From: Agrobacterium vitis
GTDB lineage: Bacteria > Pseudomonadota > Alphaproteobacteria > Rhizobiales > Rhizobiaceae
Length of the DNA stretch: 64,000 nucleotides
Direction: 5' to 3'
NCBI RefSeq assembly: GCF_037039395.1
Contig: NZ_CP146242.1
Coordinates: 310,001 to 374,000 of the forward strand
This document shows, in pieces, positions 38,290-47,901 of this stretch. Made by a program: the position numbers and the translations under genes. Under the pieces are notes generated by a model, which saw only the letters and a program-made list of their open reading frames with translations, ran no database searches and was not told the origin of the DNA. Numbering within the stretch: the stretch's first letter is position 1; each line of letters begins with the position of its first letter.

Positions 38290-38321
38290 TTGACGCGGTC
38301 GCCCGCGTCAATGTTTCGTTT
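38290..38321 (+). terminator. Intrinsic terminator after the chemoreceptor gene
   Basis: TTGACGCG and CGCGTCAA, perfect 8-bp arms around GTCGCC, followed by TGTTTCGTTTC. It lies 21 bases past the stop. Confidence 0.75.
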
Positions 38322-38341
38322 CAAGCGTGAAGCAACATCAA

Positions 38342-38791
38342 CTAAGCCTTCTTTTCCCATCGGCCCTGGTTGTTCTGTTGCCAATAGGTGAGCGAATGGC
38401 CCTCGCCTTTCAGCCGTTTCCATTCGCCTCTCGCCGTTTCCAACTCGCCCTGATCATGACCGTCGAACACGAAGACGATCCGGTCATAGACAAGCGGCAG
38501 GTCCGGCACGGCGCCGTCGATATAGAAGCGCACCGTCGCCCCATTCGGATTGTCTGACGACAGACAGAGAAGGATCGGCTGGGCCTCCGCCTGCTCGCCA
38601 GTGCTGATGCCATGCGCCAGAAAACTGTCGTCGCGAAAGGTCCATAAATGCTGATCCAGCCGGTCGCACCGCTCGGGATCGCGCATTTCCACGCCAACCT
38701 TCCAGCCGCGCTCGACGCTTTTTTCCAAAAGCGCCGGAAGCGCATCTTCCAGCCGGGTTTCGGTCAGGTGATAGAACAATACCTCGGTCAA
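38342..38791 (-). CDS. holC: DNA polymerase III subunit chi
   Basis: A 149-residue HolC, which bridges the clamp loader and single-strand-binding protein. MTEVLFYHLTETRLEDALPA and the segment LWTFRDDSFLAHG followed by PILLC and RIVFVFDGHD are family landmarks. It starts 15 bases after the pepA stop on the same strand, so pepA-holC is an operon, a common bacterial pairing. Confidence 0.9.
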   Translation of the reverse strand: MTEVLFYHLTETRLEDALPALLEKSVERGWKVGVEMRDPERCDRLDQHLWTFRDDSFLAHGISTGEQAEAQPILLCLSSDNPNGATVRFYIDGAVPDLPLVYDRIVFVFDGHDQGELETARGEWKRLKGEGHSLTYWQQNNQGRWEKKA

Positions 38792-38806
38792 GGCCGGGCT
38801 ATCCCC

Positions 38807-40300
38807 TTACGCTTCATAGGCGTCACGCACCAGCTGATCGAGCAGACGCACACCAAAGCCCGACGCCCAGGACTGGTTGATCTCGTCCTTCGGCGATGCC
38901 ATCGCCGTACCGGCAATGTCGAGATGCGCCCAGGGCGTGTCGCCCACGAAGCGCTTCAGGAACTGCGCCGCCGTGATCGAACCGCCATGCCGTCCACCAG
39001 TGTTCTTCATATCGGCGAACTTGCTATCGATCAGCTTGTCGTAATCCTTGCCGAGCGGCATGCGCCACAGGCGCTCATTGGTGGAAAGACCGGCCTTCAG
39101 CAGATTGTCCGCCAGCGTATCGTCATTGGAAAACAGCCCGGCATGCAGATTGGCCAGCGCCACCAGGATGGCGCCGGTCAGCGTCGCCAGGTTGATCATC
39201 AAGGCAGGCTTGAAACGGTCATTGCAATACCAGAGCGCATCGCACAGCACGAGACGGCCTTCAGCATCGGTATTGATCACTTCAATGGTCTGGCCGGACA
39301 TCGAGGTGACGATATCGCCTGGGCGCTGCGCATTACCATCAGGCATGTTTTCGACAAGGCCGAGAATGCCGATCGCATTGACCTTGGCCTTGCGGGCCGC
39401 CAGCGTGTGCATCAACCCGATGACGGCGGCAGCACCGCCCATGTCACCCTTCATGTCTTCCATGCCGCCCGCCGGCTTGATGGAAATGCCGCCAGTGTCG
39501 AACACCACGCCCTTGCCGATGAAAGCAATGGGCTGTCCACCCGGCACGCCACCCTTCCACTGCATGACAGCAAGGCGCGGCGGCCGCACCGAGCCCTGGG
39601 CCACACCCAGAAGCGCGCCCATGCCAAGGCTGGCCATTTCGGTTTCGGTAAGAATTTCCACCTCGACGCCAAGTGTTTCCAGCGCCTTGGCGCGATCGGC
39701 AAATTCCACCGGTCCCAGCACATTGGCCGGCAGGTTGACAAGATTGCGCGCCAGAAGAACGCCATCGACAACCGCCCTGCCCTCAGCGGCAAACGACCGT
39801 TCAGCGGCGTCGGCCACAGCGGTCACCAGGGTGATCTGGACCGCAGACGGTGTCTTGTCGTCATCGTCTTTCTTCTTCGTCTTGTAATCGTCGAAGGAAT
39901 AGGCGCGCAGCAGCATGCCGATGGCAAAATCACGCACGGCCTGCGCCGTCACGGCCAGCCCGTCCGCATCGAGAAAGATTGTCGCTCTCTCCGAGCCTTT
40001 CAGATGAGCCGTCGCCACACCGCCCAGACGCAGCCAGTCATGATCGACAAGATCGGCAGCCTTGCCAGCTCCGATGACGATCAGCCGATCCGCCGGAGAA
40101 CCGGTTGGCGCGATAATGTCGAGAGCCGACATCGCCTTGGCCTTGAACTTCGCCGTTGCGGCGGCCTTTGCGAAAATCCCGGACGGATCGATCATCGCCG
40201 CCCCGGCCGGCAAGGTGGCCTCGGCCTCCTTCAGGCTGAGGACCAGGCCCGTCTCAAGCGAGACGGATGGGGCAAAGGAAATTTCCAGTTTCATGGACAT
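38807..40300 (-). CDS. pepA: Leucyl aminopeptidase (cytosol aminopeptidase)
   Basis: A 497-residue M17 dimetal aminopeptidase removing N-terminal residues from peptides. The C-terminal catalytic domain contains [20 protein letters not shown] (metal ligands Lys/Asp) and the signature [10 protein letters not shown] near 345. The N-terminal macro-like domain is less conserved, with a Lys/Asp-rich loop ([10 protein letters not shown]) around 140-150. GGAG lies 6 bases before ATG 40300; a second ATG follows two codons later. Upstream of holC. Confidence 0.95.
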   Translation of the reverse strand: MSMKLEISFAPSVSLETGLVLSLKEAEATLPAGAAMIDPSGIFAKAAATAKFKAKAMSALDIIAPTGSPADRLIVIGAGKAADLVDHDWLRLGGVATAHLKGSERATIFLDADGLAVTAQAVRDFAIGMLLRAYSFDDYKTKKKDDDDKTPSAVQITLVTAVADAAERSFAAEGRAVVDGVLLARNLVNLPANVLGPVEFADRAKALETLGVEVEILTETEMASLGMGALLGVAQGSVRPPRLAVMQWKGGVPGGQPIAFIGKGVVFDTGGISIKPAGGMEDMKGDMGGAAAVIGLMHTLAARKAKVNAIGILGLVENMPDGNAQRPGDIVTSMSGQTIEVINTDAEGRLVLCDALWYCNDRFKPALMINLATLTGAILVALANLHAGLFSNDDTLADNLLKAGLSTNERLWRMPLGKDYDKLIDSKFADMKNTGGRHGGSITAAQFLKRFVGDTPWAHLDIAGTAMASPKDEINQSWASGFGVRLLDQLVRDAYEA

Positions 40301-40656
40301 GGCTTACTCCGGCACTGCATGTTTGATCGCGATTGTCACGATTTGCTTTGGGCGCCGATCATGTCGGTTTTGCGCATGATTGCAACAGGGGCCGCCCTCT
40401 TGTCCTCACTCTCGCGCAAAGAAGCGATTTGCCCATCCCGCCCCGGTTGGGCATCGATCAAAACACTGCACCCCAGACAGACCCGAATTTGGCCGTCTCA
40501 GACCCCTGAATACAGTAAAGATTTGTAATACGTGGCCTGCCCGCAACTGGTCTTTGTCTTATAACATCTATAAGCACTAGCTATGATGCAAATCAGCACC
40601 GGGGCGAAAGAGGACCGGGGCAAGCCCGCGTTGTGACGAGCCTCAAGAGTTTGACG
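40301..40656. other. Divergent intergenic region pepA/PAP2
   Basis: About 356 bases holding the two promoters. One inverted repeat is visible (40558-40574). Open frames here are antisense or lack ribosome sites. No RNA gene seen. Confidence 0.5.
40558..40574. promoter_or_regulatory. CTTATA/TATAAG inverted repeat upstream of the PAP2 gene
   Basis: Perfect 6-bp arms around ACATC, about 80 bases before the PAP2 start. The TATAAC inside resembles a -10 box, so a repressor could sit on the promoter. Inference. Confidence 0.35.
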
Positions 40657-41463
40657 ATGAAGACCAGTGCCCGCAAACCCCAACTGACCGTCACGGATAT
40701 ATTTGGACGGCACTGTCGCATTCCCGATCTCACCCGGTCCTCCTTTACCACCGCCGCCCTGCTTTCCACCATCTGGGTGATGCTGCTGGTGGTGTTCTAT
40801 TCAGCTCCCGGCTTCGATATCGCGGTGTCGGAACTGTTCTTTCGCGCCGGCAATTGCACAGCGCATGAGGCAAACACGATCTGCGGCGGCTTTCCCATCG
40901 CGCGCGAGCCGGTCCTGAAGGCGATCAGGCAAATTCTGTTCTACACGCCGCATGTGGTTGGCGTCGGCGTGCTGGTGGCGCTGATCGTCAAACTGTGTCA
41001 GCCGCGCGCCGCCTGGCAGCAGGAACAGATCGTCAAGCTGGTTCTATCGCTGCTGGCAACGGCCATCGGCCCCTATCTGCTGGTCAATGTGTTTCTGAAG
41101 GACATGTCCGGCCGGCCACGCCCCAACCAGACCATGTTTTTCGGCGGGCCCTATGGGTTCGAACCGGCGGGCAGTTTTGCCGGTGCCTGCGACCAGAACT
41201 GTTCCTTCATTTCCGGCGAGGCCGCGGGGGCGGGCTGGATCATCTGCATCGTTCCCCTGCTGCCAGCCACCTGGCGCCGGCGCATTGGCTGGCCGCTGGT
41301 CTTCGCGTCGCTTGCCTCGCCACTGCTGCGGCTGGCCTTCGGGGCGCACTACCTGTCCGACGTGGTTCTGGGCTGGCTGTCTTCCCCGGTGATTTTCGCC
41401 ATCGTCTTTGCCGTGGCAAACGGATGCGGGCTTTTGCGGGCCAGAAATCAGGCCCGTCTTTAG
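40657..41463 (+). CDS. PAP2-family membrane phosphatase (possible lipid phosphatase)
   Basis: A 268-residue integral membrane acid phosphatase. The three PAP2 motifs are recognisable: KDMSGRPRP, SFISGEAAGAG in place of the usual PSGH, and RLAFGAHYLSDVVLG. About six membrane helices, plus a periplasmic loop with several Cys (GNCTAHEANTICGG). LpxE-like lipid A or phospholipid dephosphorylation is possible, but the substrate cannot be set. ATG 40657 is chosen; GTG 40633 is an alternative. It stands upstream of the lpt operon. Confidence 0.8.
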   Translation: MKTSARKPQLTVTDIFGRHCRIPDLTRSSFTTAALLSTIWVMLLVVFYSAPGFDIAVSELFFRAGNCTAHEANTICGGFPIAREPVLKAIRQILFYTPHVVGVGVLVALIVKLCQPRAAWQQEQIVKLVLSLLATAIGPYLLVNVFLKDMSGRPRPNQTMFFGGPYGFEPAGSFAGACDQNCSFISGEAAGAGWIICIVPLLPATWRRRIGWPLVFASLASPLLRLAFGAHYLSDVVLGWLSSPVIFAIVFAVANGCGLLRARNQARL

Positions 41464-41688
41464 ACTCTGTCAGGTTGCTATTGAACCAGAGAGACTCTCA
41501 ATTCTGTTGTTGCGTAGTCTCTTCGGGAAAACCGAGTTCTACTTTTCCCTGACAAACTGCAAACAAGGCACATACATATGCCTGTTGCCAAGAAGCACCA
41601 TTAAAAAGTCCTGCACAGGTGATTGAAGCATCGGGTCTTGTGTTTTGCCCTGACGATGGGCAAATAGGCGCTATTGGCAGGATCCGGC

Positions 41689-42873
41689 ATGAAGCTTCTT
41701 GAGTCCTATATATTGCGGCGTGTCGCGCAGATGTTCCTGACGGCACTTCTGCCTGTGCTGGCGATCATCTGGACAACGCAGGTCCTGGCACGCATCAATC
41801 TCGTGACGGATACCGGACAGTCGGTCGGCTCCTTCGCCACGCTGGCAACGTTGATTCTGCCCACCATCATTCCCATCGTCATGCCGTTCGCGCTGGTTAT
41901 TGGCATTACCCAGAGCCTGACGGCGATGAACAACGATTCCGAACTGGCCGTCATCGACGCCGCCGGTGCGTCGCGTGCGGTCATTCTCCGGCCGATCCTG
42001 CTGTTTGCACTGGCCATCAGCGTCATCACGCTTGTTATCACCAATGAAGTGCAGCCGAAGGTGAAGGTTGCCGCACGCCAGATGATCGCCAATGCCTATG
42101 CAGACCTTCTATCGACGGTGATCGAGGAAAAAACCTTCCGCAAGGTGGAAGACGGTCTCTATGTGCAGATTTCCCAGCGGCTGGCCGGGCGTGTCCTGAA
42201 GGGGCTGTTCGTCGCCGATTACCGCGATCCGGCCTACTCGCTGATCTATTATGCCCGCGAAGGCGCTGTCGATGACACGGGGACCGCCCTGATCATGCAT
42301 GACGGCGAGGTGCAGCGCAAAGCACCGGGCGGCACGGTTTCAATCGTTCGCTTCGATTCCTATGCCTTCGACCTGTCCGACCTGACGGAAACCCGGGGCA
42401 AGGCAAAGATGCGGCCAAGCGACCGCAGCCTGGGCTTCCTGCTCAATCCGGATACAAACGACGACGATTACAAGGATCACCCGGGCGAATACCGGGCGGA
42501 ACTGCACAAGCGCATGACGGAATGGCTGCTGCCCTTTGCCTTCGCGCTGATGTCGCTGGCCATCGCCGGCGACGCCCGCTCCCACCGGGAGGCGCGACTG
42601 CATCCCATGGTCTCGGCGTTGACCTTCGCGCTTATCCTGCGCTGGCTGACCTTCTATGCCGCCAACAAGTCCGAATCGAATGCGGCGTTCATCGTCCTGA
42701 TGTATGCGACACCGCTCGCCACTGCGGCGATTGGCACCCTGATGCTGATGCGCCAGAAGAAGTCGCAATTGCCGGCTCCCCTGCGCCGCGTGATCGAAGC
42801 GACACGGTTGGCCTTTCAGCGGAGATTTGCTTCCAATAGCGCCAACGGCCAGGACAATGGAGGCAGCGCATGA
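41689..42873 (+). CDS. lptF: Lipopolysaccharide export permease LptF
   Basis: A 394-residue inner-membrane subunit of the LptB2FG complex that extracts LPS from the inner membrane. Architecture is as expected: three N-terminal membrane helices (SYILRRVAQMFLTALLP), a periplasmic beta-jellyroll domain (about 125-260), and three C-terminal helices. The length and C-terminal charged tail fit alphaproteobacterial LptF. MKLLESYILRR at 41689 is chosen as start. It overlaps lptG by ATGA. Confidence 0.92.
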   Translation: MKLLESYILRRVAQMFLTALLPVLAIIWTTQVLARINLVTDTGQSVGSFATLATLILPTIIPIVMPFALVIGITQSLTAMNNDSELAVIDAAGASRAVILRPILLFALAISVITLVITNEVQPKVKVAARQMIANAYADLLSTVIEEKTFRKVEDGLYVQISQRLAGRVLKGLFVADYRDPAYSLIYYAREGAVDDTGTALIMHDGEVQRKAPGGTVSIVRFDSYAFDLSDLTETRGKAKMRPSDRSLGFLLNPDTNDDDYKDHPGEYRAELHKRMTEWLLPFAFALMSLAIAGDARSHREARLHPMVSALTFALILRWLTFYAANKSESNAAFIVLMYATPLATAAIGTLMLMRQKKSQLPAPLRRVIEATRLAFQRRFASNSANGQDNGGSA

Positions 42874-43958
42874 TGCTCAACACGCTCAGCCGCTATTTTC
42901 TCAAGCGCTATGCAATCACCGTCTTCTGGTTTGTGATCGGCGTCGCGGCGATCATTTTCCTCATCGACTTCAGCGAGGTCAGTGGCCGGTTCTCCGACAA
43001 TGAGCAATCCTCACTGTTCGGCGTCTTCCTGCTGACGCTGATGCGCCTGCCGCTGCTGCTACAGCAGACGGTACCCTTCATCGCGCTGTTTTCCGGGATG
43101 GTCACCCTGATCACCCTTAACAGGCGCTCCGAATTGGTGATTGCGCGTGCTGCGGGGATTTCGGTCTGGCAGTTCATGTTCCCCTTCCTGCTGGGCGCTT
43201 TCCTGCTCGGCTGCGCCACATCCCTGCTGATCAATCCGCTTGCCGCTCTCGGGCAGAAACAGGCCGCGATACTGGAGGCCGAATACAGCGACCCCGGCAA
43301 GGCCACCAACAACAAGAACTCCGTGCCATGGATGCGCCAGATTACCGGCAAGGAAGACACCATCATCGGCGCGACCTCGGTTCTTGAAGACGGTACGCTG
43401 CTGATGCAGGCGGTGTTTATCCACTTCGACGGCCAGGGTCGAATCACCTCCCGTCAGGATGCACGCACAGCGAAGTTGCAAGATGGTTACTGGTTGCTTA
43501 AGGATGTCGTCGAGACCAAGCCTGGCGAAACGCCCAAGCGCGAGTCCTCGGCACAAGTTAGCACCAATTTGAAACAGGAATTTGTACAGGAGCGTCTCGC
43601 ACAGCCGGATACTGTTGCTTTTTATGAACTTTCTCAGAAAATCGCAGTTGCCAAATCCTATGGCGTCTCAACGAAGAATCTGGAAACGCAGTTTCATACG
43701 CTGCTCTCCACTCCCTTCCTTTTCGTTGCGATGACCCTGATTGCTGCAACTGTTTCTCTCAAATTCAGTCGGTTCAACCAGTCACGCTCCGTGATTCTGG
43801 GTGGAATCATTTCGGGCTTCGTGCTTTATGTGGCGACAGTGCTCGTGAAGGCGTTCGGAAGCAGTGGCGTTGTGCCTCCGTTCGTTGCGACCTGGGTTCC
43901 TGTCATCGTTGCGACAGCGCTCGGGGCGACGATCCTGCTTCATCAGGAGGATGGTTAG
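42870..43958 (+). CDS. lptG: Lipopolysaccharide export permease LptG
   Basis: A 362-residue partner of LptF, with three plus three membrane helices flanking a periplasmic domain (about 130-260). LSRYFLKRYAITVFWFVIGV opens the first helix. GGAGG precedes ATG 42870; a second ATG at 42873 is possible. The stop overlaps the lptD GTG (TAGTG), coupling the inner-membrane and outer-membrane LPS machinery. Confidence 0.92.
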   Translation: MMLNTLSRYFLKRYAITVFWFVIGVAAIIFLIDFSEVSGRFSDNEQSSLFGVFLLTLMRLPLLLQQTVPFIALFSGMVTLITLNRRSELVIARAAGISVWQFMFPFLLGAFLLGCATSLLINPLAALGQKQAAILEAEYSDPGKATNNKNSVPWMRQITGKEDTIIGATSVLEDGTLLMQAVFIHFDGQGRITSRQDARTAKLQDGYWLLKDVVETKPGETPKRESSAQVSTNLKQEFVQERLAQPDTVAFYELSQKIAVAKSYGVSTKNLETQFHTLLSTPFLFVAMTLIAATVSLKFSRFNQSRSVILGGIISGFVLYVATVLVKAFGSSGVVPPFVATWVPVIVATALGATILLHQEDG

Positions 43959-46291
43959 TGGCGGCAATTGACCGCGGAAATATAAAACGGCTTTTCACAG
44001 CCCTGCTGGCAGGTGTCGCCTTTAGTGCGACCCTCGTTCCTGTGCCTTTTTCTTATGCACAGACTGCCACCAGCAATGGTTTGGTGTCACCGAAAATTCC
44101 CGCCGATGCGAAGCTCATGCTCGCAGCGAATGAAATGATATATAACAAGGACGCCCAGAAGGTGACTGCGGTCGGCGGCGTCCAGATCAATTACGCTGGC
44201 TACCAGATGGTATCCAAGCGTGTTGAATACGACCAGAAGACCGGTCGGATGATGGCCTATGGCAATATCGAACTGATAGAGCCTGATGGTAACCGCATCT
44301 ATGCCGACAAGATGGACGTCACCGATGATTTCGCCAACGGCTTCGTCAATAGCCTGCGCGTGGAAACCACGGACAATACCCGTATTGCCGCCCAGAAGGG
44401 CGAGCGGGTCAATGGCGACCAGATGATCCTCTACAAGGGTGTCTACACCGCCTGTCTGCCGTGCGCAGAACAGGGACGTGCGCCCTTCTGGCAGATCAAG
44501 GCGGAACGGGTCATCCAGAATGGCAAGACCCATACGATCCGCCTGGAAAATGCTCGCTTCCAGCTGTTCGGCAAATCCATTGCGCTGATCCCGTCAATCG
44601 AGGTTCCCGACAATACCGTCAAGCGCAAGTCGGGTTTCCTGTTCCCCGAATTCAGCACGACTCAAAAACTCGGCTTCGGGGTAGTTGTTCCCTATTACTG
44701 GGCCATTTCTCCACAGACCGACGCCACGATCAAACTGGGTGGCTTTACCAGCCAGGGCGTGCTGCTTGATGCAGAAGTGCGCCATCAGTTCGAGGATGGA
44801 TTGGCGACCTTGCGAATCGCTGGCATCGATCAGTTGAATCCGGGCAAGTTCGACAGCGGCACCACGGATGCCGAGAAGACCTTCCGGGGCATGATCGGCT
44901 CGACCGGCAAATTCGACATCAATCCAAACTGGAGCTTCGGTTGGGATGTGATGTTGGAGAGCGACAACAACTTCGCACGCACCTACGATCTGGAAGGTTT
45001 CAACCAGAAAACCCATACCAATCAGGTCTATCTGACCGGCCTTGGTGATCGCAATTCCTTCGACATGCACGCCTATTACTTCGACATCCAGGATGCCGAC
45101 AGTAAGGATGTAGCCGAGCGCAAACAGCCGATTGTCACCCCGACCATCGACTACAGCTATTATGCGCCGGAACCGTTCATGGGCGGGGAATTGTCGGCAA
45201 CCATCAACTTCACGGCTCTGACACGCTATAACAGCGACATTCTAACCCTGAACAATGGCACTGAACGCTTCAGCGGACTGAAGGGCAATACGACCCGTCT
45301 GACCGGTGAATTGGAATGGAAGCGCACCTTCGACACACCGGAAGGCGTGTTGCTGACACCGATCCTCGCCGCACGTGGCGATGCCTTTGGCAATAACATG
45401 GATTCGCCAGGAACAAGCTATTCCGGCAACTATAACGACGCTGCTGGCGTGACCCGTTCGATGGTAACGGCAGGGCTTGAGGTTCGCTATCCTTGGCTGA
45501 TCAGCGCGCCCGGCAGCACTCACGTGATCGAGCCGATTGCTCAGATTTTCGTGCGGCCCGACGAGCAACAGGCTGGCAGGCTTCCGAATGAAGATGCGCA
45601 AAGCTTCGTCTTTGACGCCAGCAACCTGTTCGAGCGCGACAAGTTCTCCGGCTATGACCGGGTCGAAGGCGGCACACGTGCCAATGTCGGCGTGCGCTAT
45701 ACCGGGTCGTTCGACAGTGGCTATACATTGCGCAGTATTTTCGGGCAGTCCTACCAACTGGCCGGCAAGAACTCCTTCGCCTCCTCCGACCTGGTCGCGG
45801 CAGGAAACGAATCGGGTCTGGAAACCGCAGTGTCCGATTATGTCGGCATGGTCGGGCTGGATACGCCCTATGGCATTTCAACCTCGGTCAATGCGCGGTT
45901 TGATGAAAAGACCTTCGAGGTCAAGCGGACAGATTCGGCCATTGGTTATCACAATGACCGGCTGCAAACGAATTTCATCTACACCCAGATCGCAGCACAG
46001 CCCCATTACTTCTATGATTACGATCGCGAAGAGATACAGAACGCCAGCTCGGTCAAGATTGGCGATTTCTGGTCGGTCTTCGGTTCGGTTACCTGGGATG
46101 TGAAGAAGGACAACGTCAACCGCTATGGCATCGGCGTGTCCTATGCCGACGATTGCACGATCTTCTCCATCGTCTACAAGAACAAGGACGACGACGAATC
46201 CGCCAATGACTGGTCCATCGGCGCCCGCCTGACATTCCGCACATTGGGCGATGTCAAAGTCGGCGATACCGACGTCACCGGGTTTAATTGA
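43958..46291 (+). CDS. lptD: LPS-assembly outer-membrane protein LptD
   Basis: A 777-residue LptD inserting LPS into the outer leaflet with LptE. A signal peptide (about 1-34, ending FSYA before QTAT) precedes an OstA-type N-terminal domain (LMLAANEMIYNKDAQKVTAV, then YGNIELIEPDGNRIYADKM), then the large beta-barrel. GTG start at 43958 overlaps the lptG stop. Only a single Cys pair region (CLPCAEQGRAP near 165) is obvious, plus one Cys near the C-terminus. A hairpin follows the stop. Confidence 0.93.
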   Translation: MAAIDRGNIKRLFTALLAGVAFSATLVPVPFSYAQTATSNGLVSPKIPADAKLMLAANEMIYNKDAQKVTAVGGVQINYAGYQMVSKRVEYDQKTGRMMAYGNIELIEPDGNRIYADKMDVTDDFANGFVNSLRVETTDNTRIAAQKGERVNGDQMILYKGVYTACLPCAEQGRAPFWQIKAERVIQNGKTHTIRLENARFQLFGKSIALIPSIEVPDNTVKRKSGFLFPEFSTTQKLGFGVVVPYYWAISPQTDATIKLGGFTSQGVLLDAEVRHQFEDGLATLRIAGIDQLNPGKFDSGTTDAEKTFRGMIGSTGKFDINPNWSFGWDVMLESDNNFARTYDLEGFNQKTHTNQVYLTGLGDRNSFDMHAYYFDIQDADSKDVAERKQPIVTPTIDYSYYAPEPFMGGELSATINFTALTRYNSDILTLNNGTERFSGLKGNTTRLTGELEWKRTFDTPEGVLLTPILAARGDAFGNNMDSPGTSYSGNYNDAAGVTRSMVTAGLEVRYPWLISAPGSTHVIEPIAQIFVRPDEQQAGRLPNEDAQSFVFDASNLFERDKFSGYDRVEGGTRANVGVRYTGSFDSGYTLRSIFGQSYQLAGKNSFASSDLVAAGNESGLETAVSDYVGMVGLDTPYGISTSVNARFDEKTFEVKRTDSAIGYHNDRLQTNFIYTQIAAQPHYFYDYDREEIQNASSVKIGDFWSVFGSVTWDVKKDNVNRYGIGVSYADDCTIFSIVYKNKDDDESANDWSIGARLTFRTLGDVKVGDTDVTGFN

Positions 46292-46309
46292 TCAGTCTTG
46301 CCTTTCGAA

Positions 46310-46339
46310 GCCCGCTGTTTTCCCTGGAAAGCAGCGGGC
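46310..46339 (+). terminator. 14-bp hairpin after lptD
   Basis: GCCCGCTGTTTTCC pairs with GGAAAGCAGCGGGC (one wobble) around CT, 19 bases past the lptD stop. No T run follows, so it may stabilise the mRNA end rather than terminate. Confidence 0.5.
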
Positions 46340-46422
46340 GACATTCCTGATCATCCAAAATATCAATAGCATTGTGCGGAAACTGGAATCGGCACGATGC
46401 TACTCGTTTTTATTTTCGCATC

Positions 46423-46540
46423 GGATTTTTTTGAAATCCGGGTCCCACTTTTCGATCTGATGCCATTGAGCACTTTCAGGAAAAGTAGAAACCGGTTTTT
46501 CCAGCCGGAAATGCGTGAAAACAAAAGCGAGAGCGTTGCT
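46423..46540. repeat. Two opposed family 2 repeat segments
   Basis: Left part reads TGAAATCCGGGTCCCACTTT and TCGATCTGATGCC. Right part carries GGAAAAGTAGAAACCGG and TTTTTCC followed by a conserved-looking AAATGCGTGAAAACAAAAGC. The halves are partly complementary and could fold together. Related to copies at 13098, 14703 and 53705. Confidence 0.45.
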
Positions 46541-46788
46541 GCTGTTCCATGAAGAGCAGATGCGCTTTAAAACAGATGTCTTTTTGTAAGAAACGCTGCC
46601 GCACTGTTGATTGAAGCGCCGTTTCTTATGGAAAAGCCATTGTTTCGCCGCAGGGTTTGTGCAATCGATCCTGCAATAAAGCATTTTCAGCAAAAGTGCG
46701 GTGCGGCTTTGTGGTGAAAATGCCTGAAAGTAAAAACGGAGCATTCTGCGATTCACTTGGAAGCGGGAATTCTCCAATATGCTGTGAC

Positions 46789-46837
46789 TGCTGCATAATT
46801 CTTTGAATCAATGCCGATTTAAGAAATTATGCCGCAG
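46789..46837. repeat. Two-palindrome repeat, second palindrome only (copy D)
   Basis: CTGCTGCATAATTCTTTGAA and CGATTTAAGAAATTATGCCG flank a short centre; this corresponds to palindrome 2 of copy A with several mismatches. Upstream of surA. Confidence 0.6.
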
Positions 46838-46945
46838 AGTTTACCGGGCAAAAACATGCGTGTTTTTAACGGTAGACCCTGAACACGATCATTCAGAGGG
46901 TGCCGCGCGCCGTTCGATCGCTGCGACACGGGAAAAGGACAGGTG

Positions 46946-47893
46946 ATGACCTTGAGCAATAAAACTTTGCGCGCCGCTGTTGTTGCAACGGTGGCTTTGG
47001 TTTGCGTGACAGGCTTTGCGCCAGCGGCGATCACTCCAGCCATGGCCGATACCGGCGTGGCTGTCGTCGTCAATAAAACCGCGATTACCAATACCGATTT
47101 GGCGCGGCGGATCGCCTTCCTGAAACTTCGCCACGAGACCGGTGACGTCGCGAAGAAGGCCCGTCAGGAATTGATCGACGAGCAGCTGAAACGCCAGGAA
47201 ATCGCCCGGGTCGGGATGTCCGTCAGCACCATGGATGTCGATCAGGCTTTTGGACGGTTCGCCGCTTCCAACAAGCTGTCGACACAGCAGATGGGCCAGA
47301 TCCTTGACAAGGCCGGCGTCGGCGTCGAGCATTTCAAAGCCTATATTGCCGTGCAGATGAGCTGGCCGCGACTGGTCAACGCCCGCTATGCGTCGCGTTC
47401 GAAGATGAGCAACCAGGACATGGTTACCCGTCTGCTTGAAAACAAGCAGAAGCCGGTGACGACGGAATACACCCTGAAACAGGTTATTTTCGTTGTTCCC
47501 GTCGCCAAACGCGCCACCTTGACCGCCAAGCGCAAGGCAGAGGCCGACGCGTCCCGCGCCAAATTCCCCGGCTGCGACCAGGCCATGGATTTTGCCAAGA
47601 ACTATCTCGACGTATCGATCCGCGACCTTGGCCGGGTGATGAAACCTGAATTGCCTGACGACTGGAAGCCTTTGATCGAAGGCGCCAGCGGCAACACCAC
47701 GGGTACGCGCGTTACGGAACGCGGGGTTGAATATCTGGCGATCTGCGAACAGAAACAGGTCTCCGACGATCTGGCCGCCGAAGCGGTTTTCAAGGCCGAG
47801 GATATCGGTAAGGAAGACAAGTCCAAGGGCGATCCGAACTCCGAAAAATACCTGACCGAACTGCGCTCCAAGGCCCAGATCATCAATCGTTGA
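46946..47893 (+). CDS. surA: SurA-like periplasmic chaperone
   Basis: A 315-residue exported protein. The signal peptide is about 1-35 (ending AMA before DTG), followed by a SurA N-terminal chaperone domain ([39 protein letters not shown]). The C-terminal region corresponds to the parvulin position but is short and lacks clear isomerase signatures, so it may be chaperone-only. Position after lptD and before pdxA-rsmA matches surA in many proteobacteria. ATG 46946 with AAGGA upstream; GTG 46943 is possible. Confidence 0.82.
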   Translation: MTLSNKTLRAAVVATVALVCVTGFAPAAITPAMADTGVAVVVNKTAITNTDLARRIAFLKLRHETGDVAKKARQELIDEQLKRQEIARVGMSVSTMDVDQAFGRFAASNKLSTQQMGQILDKAGVGVEHFKAYIAVQMSWPRLVNARYASRSKMSNQDMVTRLLENKQKPVTTEYTLKQVIFVVPVAKRATLTAKRKAEADASRAKFPGCDQAMDFAKNYLDVSIRDLGRVMKPELPDDWKPLIEGASGNTTGTRVTERGVEYLAICEQKQVSDDLAAEAVFKAEDIGKEDKSKGDPNSEKYLTELRSKAQIINR

Positions 47894-47901
47894 GCATCAT
47901 C

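Larger units (their letters stand above)
46292..46945. other. Repeat-rich intergenic mosaic between lptD and surA
   Basis: About 650 bases without a gene. Contents: lptD hairpin (46310-46339), two opposed family 2 repeat segments (46423-46540), a further degenerate one (about 46683-46740), and a single-palindrome copy of the other repeat (46789-46837). A 125-codon minus frame here (46400-46777) is built from these repeats and is not called. The surA promoter is presumably in the last 100 bases. Confidence 0.6.

Noticed and set aside
46400-46777. 125-codon minus-strand frame between lptD and surA
   Set aside because: Made of repeat segments, without ribosome site or family similarity.
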